From positions 1 through 13,666 of the forward strand of contig JBBSEU010000156.1 in the NCBI GenBank assembly GCA_038239365.1: 13,666 bases of DNA, written 5' to 3'. The position numbers were made by a program, and so were the translations under genes. The notes under the pieces were generated by a model, which saw nothing but the letters and a program-made list of their open reading frames with translations, ran no database searches and was not told where the DNA came from. How positions within the stretch are numbered: the first letter of the stretch is position 1; every line of letters starts with the position of its first letter. Shown here piece after piece: positions 1 to 7,482 of this stretch. The DNA is from JBBRMW01 sp038239365. GTDB taxonomy: Bacteria > Chloroflexota > Anaerolineae > Aggregatilineales > UBA2796.

Positions 1-37
1 ACTTGAACTGTGCACCGAATTCTCGTCTTTTGCCCAT
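1..37 (-). CDS. IS3-family transposase OrfA, N-terminus only (runs off left edge)
   Basis: The minus strand from 37 reads MGKRREFGAQFK and then leaves the window. This matches the usual opening of IS3-family OrfA proteins (MGKRR-F-x-x-x-FK), the helix-turn-helix DNA-binding half of the transposase. A GGAG ribosome binding site lies six to seven bases before the ATG. The start is about 62 bases inside the putative element end at 99, a normal distance for this family. Only twelve codons are visible, so the group within IS3 cannot be told, and nothing can be said about whether the element is intact. Confidence 0.7.
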   Translation of the reverse strand, partial: MGKRREFGAQFK

Positions 38-99
38 CGTTTTCTCCAGTTTCTAGAGTACCTCACTGTTCCTCTGTCCAGTAACTGGGGCGCACTTCA
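1..99 (-). mobile_element. End of an IS3-family insertion sequence
   Basis: Read on the minus strand, the sequence from 99 begins TGAAGTGCGCCCCAGTTACT. This is the typical form of an IS3-family terminal inverted repeat (TG at the tip, then a GCGCCCC-type block). An orfA-like start follows 62 bases inward. Immediately outside the tip, at 100, the reading frame of an IS630 transposase resumes, so this element appears to have inserted into that gene. The other end lies outside the window, so the target-site duplication cannot be checked. The family assignment rests on the end motif and the twelve-residue protein start. Confidence 0.7.
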
Positions 100-470
100 G
101 AATGCAAGCTTCAATGGTCGTTGAAGGAGCGACCACGATGGCTGTCTTTGAGGCCTATGTTGAGCAAGTGCTAGCCCCATGCCTGACACCCGGTAAGGTT
201 GTCATCCTCGACAACTTGGCTGCTCACAAATCCGCTAAAGTGCAGCATTTAATTGAGGCCAGGGGAGCACGTCTCGTGTTTTTACCCGCTTATTCGCCTG
301 ACCTATCGCCCATTGAACACGCCTTTTCTAAAATCAAGCAACACCTTCGACATGCAAAGGCTCAAACCCTCGACACGCTCATCGAGGCTATTGCTCAGGC
401 ACTTGATGCTGTTTCTTGGTCGGATACGCTTGGCTGGTTAACCAGTTGTGGTTTCCTAAACTTGCCTTAG
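100..470 (+). pseudogene. IS630-family transposase, 3' fragment interrupted by IS3
   Basis: This is the C-terminal part of a DDE transposase of the IS630/Tc1-mariner superfamily, which cuts and pastes its element at TA sites. The second catalytic Asp is in VVILDNLAAHKS and the last acidic residue is in YSPDLSPIEHAFSKIK. The N-terminal helix-turn-helix and the first catalytic Asp are missing. The frame is open leftward only to 57, and sequence before 100 belongs to the inserted IS3 end, so the ATG at 102 is an internal Met (the MQASMVVEG region) and not a true start. After the stop, 471-490 ends in GATATGCTGTA, which may be the right inverted repeat with its TA target. The fragment cannot encode an active enzyme. 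Confidence 0.85.
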
Positions 471-516
471 TTATCTTGGGATATGCTGTAGGGTCGAACC
501 AAAGCCCATAGTACTG

Positions 517-1236
517 GCTTTTGTGGGGCGTTTACCGGAAGGCAAATTGCAGGAATATTGTGCCGAGTAGGAACGCGCCACCGGAATCGTGGTCAGTCCC
601 CAAACAATGAACCGGATGTTGGTCAAGTTGGGCCTGCGGCGCAAAAAAAGATACGGCTAGCGGCAGAGCGAGACGAACTTTCTCGTGCAGACTGCGCCAA
701 CCGAGCGCTGACACTACCCGTGCGGCAAGTCGTCGTCATTGATGAAAGCAGCACCCACTTGGACATGAGCAGTGCTTGTGCACGCGTTGAACATGGGCAA
801 CGTGCCCACGCCACTGAGCGCCACAATTATGGTAAGAACATGATCTTGCTGGCTGGATTGCGTTTAGAGGGCATGTGCGCGCCGTTTGTCATTGAAGGCG
901 ACTTCACCAACGCTGTGTTCGAAACCTACATCGAACGCGGGTTACTCCCTGAATTACACCCAGGCGACATCCTCATCCTGGATAACCTGACCGTTCACAA
1001 GTCGCTGACCGCTCAGCGTTTACTGGACGCCCACACTGTGACACGCTTGTATTTGTCGACCTATTCGCTTGACTTCTCACCGGTTGAAAATGCCTTTGCC
1101 AAGCTCAAAGCCGTTCTACGCAAGGTTCGCGCTCAGACCATTGACGCCCTGCTTGACACCATTGCGCGCCATCGATACCATTTCAGCCGACGCTGTTGGC
1201 TTTTTCACCCATGCTGGCTTGTTGAACCTCGATTAA
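517..1236 (+). pseudogene. Decayed IS630-family transposase (two stops, two frameshifts)
   Basis: This is a second, different IS630-type transposase in the same orientation as the first. It must be read in three frames. From about 517, one frame gives KLQEYCAE-stop-ERATGIVVSPQTMNRML, the helix-turn-helix region, with in-frame TAGs at 568 and 658. The frame then changes at an A7 run (643-649) and gives VVVIDESSTHLDM (first catalytic Asp), LILDNLTVHKS (second Asp) and DFSPVENAFAKLK (Glu). A second change near 1166-1171, consistent with loss of one GC pair of bases from a GCGCGC run, restores AIDTISADAVGFF up to a TAA at 1234-1236. The 5' end is truncated. The long open frame from 558 to 1253 is therefore not an intact gene, and its last residues are out of frame. 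Confidence 0.85.
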
Positions 1237-1240
1237 TGAG

Positions 1241-2437
1241 TCATCCCTCCTGAGAACCGCTGTAGGCAAGATTGCCAGCCGAATGATCCCCTAATTGATG
1301 CGCTCTGCAAACCAACATATACTTGGCGTGTACCCATAGAAGCGGCCTGGCGATTTCTCCCCGCGTCGTCACCCAACGTTCGTAGAATTCCTGACTCGCT
1401 AACAGAGGATGGTTGACTTGTTCTGGCAAATTACCTTCGGCGTCGGCCTGCGCCTCTGCCCAACCTAGCAGTTCGGCAGCACGTTCGTGGTTTCCGGCCC
1501 GCGCGTAATACCAGGCTAGCCAGAGACCCAGAAGCACCCAAGGACCACCACCATAATAGGTATCCTTCAAATACCGATAAATACCGCCGCTGTCTGCCGG
1601 ACGTAATTCACGCTCAATGCGGGCAATCGTTTTGACTAGCACCAGATCATCGAGTGAAAACATTCCATCGGGCAGCGAGGCAGTGAGTACATTGGCATCA
1701 ATCGCATCGACGCCACCACCGGGTTGTGCATACTTCGCCAGTTCACCAGTGGGTGTCAGGCAGTTTTGCAATACATATTCACGAATAGCCTGTGGCGCAC
1801 ACTGGATCGTCGGATTGTCTGCCAGTTCCGGCACCAGTAGCAAGGCGGCAACCAAGCCAGCATAGATCGCAGCTAAAGTCCCGGTATGGACTTTATCGCT
1901 TTGTTCTTCCCAGCAGTCGTTACATGGGTACTGCCAAGTCGCCACAAGATAACGTGCCACCAAGATGACTGCTTGTTCCCAGTTTTCAGGAAGCGGTGTA
2001 ATTCCCACTGTCTCAATAGAGGCTTTTAGCGACCACAACCATAAGCCTAAGCCGTCTAGTTGAAACTCCGGCCAATCGCCTGGCCCTTCGAGTCCATCAG
2101 CGGTGTAGCGCGCATTGAGCGTATCGGCCAATACCAGCGGTTCTCCACGCTGGGCGCGCGCAATAGTGCGTTCTATCGCCTCCTGCCGCCGATTGACTTG
2201 TGCCGCACACCAATCATGGAATTGCGAGACGCTGTCCCACTGCGCCGCCATCCCCTGCTTATAGTGGACACCGTTATAGTTACCATCAATGGTCAACGCA
2301 TAGGCGATGAATGCGCCGTCACGAAACCAGGAATATTGATAATCGGGCATTACTGGGCAGGCCAAATAAGCACCGCCCGGCTGCTGATTATCAAGCAGAA
2401 CCTTACGACTGTAGGAATATAGGCGATCAATTGGCAC
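1241..2437 (-). CDS. Glycoside hydrolase family 15 (glucoamylase/glucodextranase type), cytoplasmic
   Basis: Inverting exo-acting alpha-glucosidase predicted to release glucose from imported alpha-glucan oligosaccharides. In the 398-residue protein, YSWFRDGAFIAYAL (35-48) is the conserved GH15 substrate-pocket segment. CWEEQ (175-179) carries the general acid, E177 by analogy with the WEE motif of fungal glucoamylase. LPEQ (337-340) carries the catalytic base E339. The length fits a bare (alpha/alpha)6 barrel without the N-terminal beta-sandwich of many bacterial members. There is no signal peptide, so it should act inside the cell. I chose the GTG at 2437 because AGGAG lies five bases upstream; an ATG at 2503 would overlap the upstream gene and has no such site. 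It follows the GH66 gene by 38 bases. The last seven or so codons probably come from the adjoining IS630 remnant. An alpha-1,6 preference is inferred from the GH66 neighbour. Confidence 0.85.
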   Translation of the reverse strand: MPIDRLYSYSRKVLLDNQQPGGAYLACPVMPDYQYSWFRDGAFIAYALTIDGNYNGVHYKQGMAAQWDSVSQFHDWCAAQVNRRQEAIERTIARAQRGEPLVLADTLNARYTADGLEGPGDWPEFQLDGLGLWLWSLKASIETVGITPLPENWEQAVILVARYLVATWQYPCNDCWEEQSDKVHTGTLAAIYAGLVAALLLVPELADNPTIQCAPQAIREYVLQNCLTPTGELAKYAQPGGGVDAIDANVLTASLPDGMFSLDDLVLVKTIARIERELRPADSGGIYRYLKDTYYGGGPWVLLGLWLAWYYARAGNHERAAELLGWAEAQADAEGNLPEQVNHPLLASQEFYERWVTTRGEIARPLLWVHAKYMLVCRAHQLGDHSAGNLAYSGSQEG

Positions 2438-2475
2438 GGAAGCTCCTGAAGGTGATTTGGTTTTGTATAGAGGGT

Positions 2476-4203
2476 TCAATCTTCGAGTACCAGCATGTCC
2501 CAATAATTCAGACTCGGCAATTGAACCGTGATGAACGCGCCTTGCTCATCTTTCCCGGATTGGCTCTGGAGCAACTGCGCGGTCATGTGATCACCCTGTT
2601 CGTGATCGGGAGATGCCCACCAAGTCCGCTTAACTATCTTATCGGTGTGAATGGTAACGCGCAGTGCGCCCAACGCATCCGGTCCATTGGCTAATGATTT
2701 ATCCCAGATGCCTGAACTGACCCCGTAAAGATTGATCAGACTGATCGTCTCAAAGTTTTTGCCCTGGCGAATGATCGGCGCAACCCGGTTACGCGAGATA
2801 AATGGCGTAGTCACAAGCCCTTCAATGCTGACTGCTTCAAACCGCGGCCGGGTCATATCAACCGTATCCAGCGCCAGAACGTTTTCGTAACGAACCAGGA
2901 AATCATAGGTACGCTGGATTGTGTTCTTGCTGGCGTCGTCTAGCAGGCTGAATTTGGGGAAATAGGGGTCAGCCAGCATGGCATCGGGTTCGCCAAGCTC
3001 AAGATGATAGCCGCCGCTGGCAAAGATGATCGCGTTCGCCAGCCGCCAATTATTTTTGTGATCGGCGGGAATATAAGCCGCGATGATGACTGGTTTGCCA
3101 CTGCTCAACGTCTGCGCTTTCACGATCAGATTATGCAAATCCATAAAATTCGTATAGGGCGGCCATACTTCGATGTACATGCAGTCCTGGCGAGTGGGCG
3201 CAACAGCTTCAACCGGGTAATTACCGACTAGATTGAAGATGACTGCACCTTGATCCCCGCGCTGCTGGTCAACAATCGTCTTGGCACTGTTGATGAAGGC
3301 TGGGAAAGCATCGACCATATCGACGCGCTGGTTATCGGCGCTGCGCCCCACTTTGGGAGAGCCATATTGATCGATATGAATTCCATCGAATGCCGTATTT
3401 GCCAGCAGTGTGTTGTATTCTTGCAGCAGGTGTTTTGTCCAGCGCGATTCGGCGGCGGGGTTCATAATCACCAGAAAGTCATTGCCAAATTTGTATGGAT
3501 TTCCGGGTGTTTGGAAGAGTGCCCAATCGGGATGCTGTTTATAAAAGGCCATCGACGCGCCGTAAATAGCGGTGTAGGGCATGGCGGCGATATTATATTG
3601 GTGTGCGCTGTCAATTAGCGCCGTGACTGTCTTCATAGATAATGGACGATTCAAAACATCGCTATAGATTTCGGTTGGGGGCAAAAGTGTCTCATGCCGA
3701 TACTGCCAATCATAAAATTGCAGACCGTTGACATGATGCGCCGCTGCGTTTGCCATTGTCTCAGCGATATTCGTGCTGCTTCGGTCTTGCGCGAAGTTAC
3801 TCAAGAAGCCATAGCGGGGTGCTTTTGTCCATTTATCGAGGACATCGAACGCGCTTGAAGCTGCGATGAGCGTGTTTCCGTCCTTATCCAGCACCATTAC
3901 ATCCACGCCGTAACCTTGTTGCGCGGTGAGGGGTGGTGTCCAGGTCAACGCTGCCGTGCCATTCTTGAGTTCGGCGCTTAAGGTAGTGATTGTTTCCGTC
4001 AGATGTGAAATCGTGGCCGATACCGCCACTCCGTCAACGGCCATCACTGTCAGAGTCACTTTCTCGCCGGGCTTATAAAATGCTTTATCTGGCAGGATAC
4101 GCAGGGTTGTTTGAGTGGCAGCGTTAAGCATAAGATTGTTTCCCAGTAATGTGAGCAGCACCGTCAAGCATAGTAGTACCTTTTTGTAGTTAGCGCGGTG
4201 CAT
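2476..4203 (-). CDS. Secreted GH66 dextranase / cycloisomaltooligosaccharide glucanotransferase-type enzyme
   Basis: Endo-acting enzyme on alpha-1,6-glucan (dextran). GH66 members either hydrolyse it to isomaltooligosaccharides or also make cyclic products. The 575-residue protein has a Sec signal peptide (about 1-28, cut near LNA-ATQ), an Ig-like beta domain (about 30-120) and the TIM barrel from PRYGFLSNF (129-137) onward. VNGLQFYDWQYRH (158-170) and FDGIHIDQYG (272-281) are GH66 signatures; D278 is the expected nucleophile and E345 in YIEVWPP the expected acid/base. C-terminal beta domains end in LNYWDMLVLED. I see no inserted CBM35-like domain of the kind found in cyclising enzymes, which favours dextranase, but this is not decisive. 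The start is the ATG at 4203, which overlaps the permease stop as TGATG and implies translational coupling. The frame extends upstream to 4317, but there it overlaps the permease. Confidence 0.87.
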   Translation of the reverse strand: MHRANYKKVLLCLTVLLTLLGNNLMLNAATQTTLRILPDKAFYKPGEKVTLTVMAVDGVAVSATISHLTETITTLSAELKNGTAALTWTPPLTAQQGYGVDVMVLDKDGNTLIAASSAFDVLDKWTKAPRYGFLSNFAQDRSSTNIAETMANAAAHHVNGLQFYDWQYRHETLLPPTEIYSDVLNRPLSMKTVTALIDSAHQYNIAAMPYTAIYGASMAFYKQHPDWALFQTPGNPYKFGNDFLVIMNPAAESRWTKHLLQEYNTLLANTAFDGIHIDQYGSPKVGRSADNQRVDMVDAFPAFINSAKTIVDQQRGDQGAVIFNLVGNYPVEAVAPTRQDCMYIEVWPPYTNFMDLHNLIVKAQTLSSGKPVIIAAYIPADHKNNWRLANAIIFASGGYHLELGEPDAMLADPYFPKFSLLDDASKNTIQRTYDFLVRYENVLALDTVDMTRPRFEAVSIEGLVTTPFISRNRVAPIIRQGKNFETISLINLYGVSSGIWDKSLANGPDALGALRVTIHTDKIVKRTWWASPDHEQGDHMTAQLLQSQSGKDEQGAFITVQLPSLNYWDMLVLED

Positions 4204-5048
4204 CAGCCTTTGACTGCGCCCGCTGTGAGACCCTGGACAAAGTAGCGTTGGAACGCCACGAAAATAATCAGTGAAGGAATCACCTGTACCAACGATGCGG
4301 CAAAGATCAAACTCCAATTACTTTGGTGTGTACCTTTGAAGTTATTGATGGCAATCGGCAGCGTTCGTAGAGCTTGATCGCTCAACAGATTGAGCGCCAA
4401 GATAAACTCATCCCATGCTCCCAAAAAACTGAACACGGCGACGGTACTAAGGGCGGGCGCAGACAGTGGAATAATGATCCGCAAAAAGATCGTGAATTGA
4501 TTCGCGCCATCGATCAACGCCGACTCTTCGAGTTCGTGGGGCAGTGCCTCGAAAAATCCGCGCAGCAAAAAGGTGTTGAAGGCCAGGCCACCCGCCGCGT
4601 AGATGAGCGCCAGACCCGGCAGGCTGTTTCGCAAGCCGAATGTCCGCGCCATCAGAAATTGTGGGATCAGAAACGTCGTCCCTGGCACCATGAGCATGAT
4701 CAGCAAGATCACGAAAATGGGGTTTTTTCCACGAAACTTCAATCGGGCGAAGGCGTAAGCCATCGTCGAAGAAAGGGTGACGCTCAGGATCATCGAGAAG
4801 GTGGCAACGAACAAACTGTTCAGAATCGAGCCACCGAAATTCCGACTGGTGAAGGCTAACTGATAGGCGGAAATGGTGGGGTTTTCCGGGATGAATTGAG
4901 GGGGAAATTCCGGTGTGTAAACAGTACCTTTGAGCGATGTGCCGAGCATATAGAGCAGTGGAGCTAATGCCAACAGTGCGCCACTAATGAGCAGCACCAG
5001 GACGACTCCATTAGAAGCACGCTGCGTATGTCGATAAGAGTTAACCAT
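4203..5048 (-). CDS. Sugar ABC transporter permease, MalG-like (CUT1)
   Basis: Inner-membrane subunit of a binding-protein-dependent sugar importer. The 281 residues have a first membrane helix at about 16-38, an extracytoplasmic loop, then five more helices. The EAA loop that docks on the ATPase lies at 174-194 (EESALIDGANQFTIFLRIIIP), with the conserved G at 181. The C-terminal FVQGLTAGAVKG is the classic ending of MalG-type permeases. The ATG at 5048 comes nine bases after the stop of the MalF-like gene, with AGG eight bases before it. The gene end overlaps the GH66 start by one base. Substrate is inferred from the glucanase genes to be an alpha-1,6-gluco-oligosaccharide. Confidence 0.92.
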   Translation of the reverse strand: MVNSYRHTQRASNGVVLVLLISGALLALAPLLYMLGTSLKGTVYTPEFPPQFIPENPTISAYQLAFTSRNFGGSILNSLFVATFSMILSVTLSSTMAYAFARLKFRGKNPIFVILLIMLMVPGTTFLIPQFLMARTFGLRNSLPGLALIYAAGGLAFNTFLLRGFFEALPHELEESALIDGANQFTIFLRIIIPLSAPALSTVAVFSFLGAWDEFILALNLLSDQALRTLPIAINNFKGTHQSNWSLIFAASLVQVIPSLIIFVAFQRYFVQGLTAGAVKG

Positions 5049-5057
5049 AAGGATGAC

Positions 5058-5955
5058 CTATGTGCTTTCGCTAGGACGATTGAGCAGTTTCAATTGCAGG
5101 AAACTGGCGACAATGATCACCAGCGATAGTAAATAACTGGCAGCCGCGCCCTGCCCAAAATTGAAATCACCAAACGCATATTTATAAATTCGCAGCAGGA
5201 CAACCTCAGTCCGATTGAGCGGCGCACCGTTTGTAATCAGCAGCACCGAAATCAAGACCTGTATACCGCCAATGGTGAGCGCAACCATCACGAATAAAGT
5301 TGTTTGGCGGATGAGCGGCAGTGTAAGTCCAAAAAAACTGCTGCCATTCAGTTGCTCCGTCAATGGATGCTGCCTCGTACAATTCCTGTGGAATCCCTTG
5401 TAGGGCGGCCAGAAACAGCACCATTGCCCAACCCATACCCTTCCAAATGCCCAACGTGTACAGGCTAACCCATGCCGTCGACGCCTCACTGTACCATGCA
5501 ATCGGCTTATTGATGATGTGCAGCGTATTGACCAAAATGTAATTGATTAAGCCGCCGCCATCACTGCTGAATAAAAAGGTGAACAGGAACGAGACGACTA
5601 CCCATGAAGTGATCACCGGGATGTAATAAATGGCACGGAACAACCGCTTTGCAACAATAACCCGATGTACCAATATGGCAAGTGCCAGCCCCAAAAACAT
5701 TTGCCCGCTGACCGTGACGAATGCGTAGATCAGTGCATTCAGCAGCGATGTCCAGAAACGTGGTTCCATTAGCACGGCTTGGTAATTTTGCAGGCCGACG
5801 AACGGCGACTCCTGACCGGGCAATGGATTCCACTTAAAAAAACTGATGTAAAACTGGTATAACAGCGGATAAATCATCCATAAGATGTATAAAATGAGGC
5901 CGGGCAGCAAGAACACATACGGCGTGTACCAGCGATAATGTAACTTGGCAAGCAT
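5058..5955 (-). CDS. Sugar ABC transporter permease, MalF-like (CUT1), frameshifted
   Basis: Partner of the MalG-like permease. Two frames together give a normal 298-residue protein. The first, from the ATG at 5955, runs through MLAKLHYRWYTPYVFLLPG, several membrane helices and the EAA loop (LYEAASIDGATEWQQFF, to residue 208). The second continues GLTLPLIRQTTLFVMVAL to the stop at 5058. They meet at seven T's on the coding strand (5331-5337); six would keep one frame. As written, the first frame goes on with unrelated residues to a stop at 5206, cutting inside the EAA loop and losing the last helices. This could be a real mutation, a homopolymer sequencing error, or slippage on T7. The operon is otherwise intact, which makes error or slippage attractive. 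The 5955 start has AGGG eight bases upstream; an ATG at 5997 lies inside a hairpin loop. Confidence 0.85.
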
Positions 5956-5979
5956 ATTTATTCCCTGAAGTGTTTCTAA

Positions 5980-6009
5980 CGGGGTGAATGAATACATCGC
6001 TTCACCCCG
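5980..6009 (-). other. Intergenic stem-loop between binding-protein and permease genes
   Basis: A perfect 9-bp inverted repeat, CGGGGTGAA / TTCACCCCG, with a 12-base loop lies in the 78-base gap between the binding-protein stop and the permease start. No T-run follows, so it is a poor terminator. Stem-loops at this place in binding-protein operons (the malE-malF spacer is the known case) protect the upstream message and allow more binding protein than permease to be made. That role here is inference. Confidence 0.5.
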
Positions 6010-6033
6010 GTTATTTATGAGTCGGGGTTAGCC

Positions 6034-7317
6034 CTATTTGGTGGCGGTTGCGGTGATGGGTGCGCCTGTACCCCCTTCGGCCAGCATTCCATCCACTTCG
6101 GCGGCGACTTCATCCAAAACCTGTTGCGTATCGCCCTCACCACGCACAATTTTTTGGGTGGCGTTGGTGATAGCCTCTTCGATTTTGTTCCACGACGGGT
6201 GAACAGTACGCGGCTGGGCAGTCTTAAGTTGTGCCAGATAGACGCCATAGTACGGATGGTTCTTGTAGTAGTCGGAGTCGATCAATTTGCTGAGTACCGT
6301 GATCTGGCCGGTTTCGGACATTTTCAACTGATATTCATCGGACATGGTGAACTGAATGAACTTCAGCACGGCAGCCTGGTTCTTGGAGTAGGACAACATG
6401 GCGATATTCTCACCGCCAATGACGGAAATCGAACCCCCCTTACCCGTTGGCATCATGGCTGTGCTAATCTTGAAATTGGGATACTGCTGTTGGGCACCGG
6501 CAATCGCCCAGGGGCCATCCAGAATTGCACCTAATTTGTTACTGAAGAAGTTAGCGTTGTTGTCATCGCCGGAGCCACGGAAGCCCGCGCCGAAGCAGCC
6601 GTCATCAATGCGCGCCTTGAGCCAGTTCACCGCAGCGACAGTATCCTTGCTGTTCAGATAACCCGTCGCTTTAGTCGCTTCTTTATTGGTGATACTGCCG
6701 CCTAACGTCCAAATCCAGGGCAGAAGCGCCCAGCCATACGTACCACCATCGGCAAAGGCAGGTATTCCGGCTTTCTTGAACGCGGCGCAGGACTTTTCCA
6801 CGTCTTCAATCGTTTTGGGGACACTCACACCCGCCGTTTTATAGGTGTTCTCGTTGTACAGCCAAACCCGCGTGTTCGTATCCAGTGGCAGGCCATAGTA
6901 TTTGCCCTGATAGAAGTTAGTCGCCAACGGGCCGGGGAAAACGGCATTTGCATAAGCATCAAAATCTTTGCCCATCAAATCACTGAGCGGAGCCAGCGCG
7001 CCCAGCTTGGCAAGTTCAGGCGACCAGATAATATCGATACGGGCGACATCCGGGCCTTCGCCACCTGCCATCGCCGTAATCAACGATTGACGATAGCCGT
7101 CATACGGCACGGGCACTGATTCGACTTTGATATCCGGGTTCGCCTTCTCAAACGCCGGAATCAGGGTCTCTGTCAGCATCTTGTTTTCGGGCGATGTTTC
7201 ATTGTAAGTATGCCAAAACTTGAGTGTGACGGTGGCGGCGCGGACATGAGCAGTGCTGATCAGCGTGAAGGTGATCAACGCACAAGTGATAACGAGTGAA
7301 AGTAAACGGTGTTTCAT
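6034..7317 (-). CDS. Extracellular sugar-binding protein of the CUT1 transporter
   Basis: Solute-binding protein, family 1 (MalE type), that captures the oligosaccharide outside the membrane and delivers it to the two permeases. The 427-residue protein starts with a Sec signal peptide (residues 1-27, cut near VRA-ATV) and the mature form opens with VTLKFWHTYNE, a common start for this family. AMAGGEGPDVARIDIIW is the conserved first-lobe motif. No Cys follows the signal peptide, so it is not an obvious lipoprotein. The ATG at 7317 has GGAG at 7325-7328 seven bases upstream. An in-frame ATG at 7395 would put 26 residues with no function before the signal peptide. It lies 165 bases after the ROK gene. 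Substrate is inferred from the neighbours. Confidence 0.9.
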   Translation of the reverse strand: MKHRLLSLVITCALITFTLISTAHVRAATVTLKFWHTYNETSPENKMLTETLIPAFEKANPDIKVESVPVPYDGYRQSLITAMAGGEGPDVARIDIIWSPELAKLGALAPLSDLMGKDFDAYANAVFPGPLATNFYQGKYYGLPLDTNTRVWLYNENTYKTAGVSVPKTIEDVEKSCAAFKKAGIPAFADGGTYGWALLPWIWTLGGSITNKEATKATGYLNSKDTVAAVNWLKARIDDGCFGAGFRGSGDDNNANFFSNKLGAILDGPWAIAGAQQQYPNFKISTAMMPTGKGGSISVIGGENIAMLSYSKNQAAVLKFIQFTMSDEYQLKMSETGQITVLSKLIDSDYYKNHPYYGVYLAQLKTAQPRTVHPSWNKIEEAITNATQKIVRGEGDTQQVLDEVAAEVDGMLAEGGTGAPITATATK

Positions 7318-7406
7318 GATTTTTCTCCAAAAAGTGGTTGCAAAACTATGGAAAACCCAAAAATGCGTACACACGCTTCCGATTTCAGGCATCACCCCCT
7401 TTGAGT

Positions 7407-7436
7407 GTTATTGATCAGCGCGGTTTGTTCATTCAA
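7407..7436 (-). promoter_or_regulatory. Possible weak promoter for the transporter genes
   Basis: In the 165-base gap between the ROK gene and the binding-protein gene, the minus strand has TTGAAT (7431-7436), an 18-base spacer and AATAAC (7407-7412). Each box matches the sigma-70 consensus at four of six positions. A short inverted repeat GCGT-acac-ACGC lies at about 7364-7375, between it and the start. An internal promoter would let the transporter be expressed apart from the repressor. The match is weak. Confidence 0.25.
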
Positions 7437-7482
7437 TAAATAAACTCAGGCAAAAAAGACACGCGGTGAAAGGATGGCAACT

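Noticed and set aside
558..1253. A 231-residue open frame that could be called an intact transposase
   Set aside because: Its first 35 or so residues and its last 20 are out of the IS630 frame; the matching sequence is found in the other frames, so it is a broken gene.
2438..2503. ATG start at 2503 for the GH15 gene
   Set aside because: It overlaps the end of the GH66 gene and lacks a ribosome site, while the GTG at 2437 has AGGAG at ideal spacing and leads straight into the domain.
4204..4317. Upstream extension of the GH66 reading frame to an ATG at 4317
   Set aside because: It would overlap the permease by 115 bases and put 38 non-signal residues before a clear signal peptide; the ATG at 4203 overlaps the stop as TGATG.
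4374..4859. 161-residue plus-strand open frame
   Set aside because: It is antisense to the MalG-like permease, highly charged and low in complexity, with no start signal; a shadow of the permease codon pattern.
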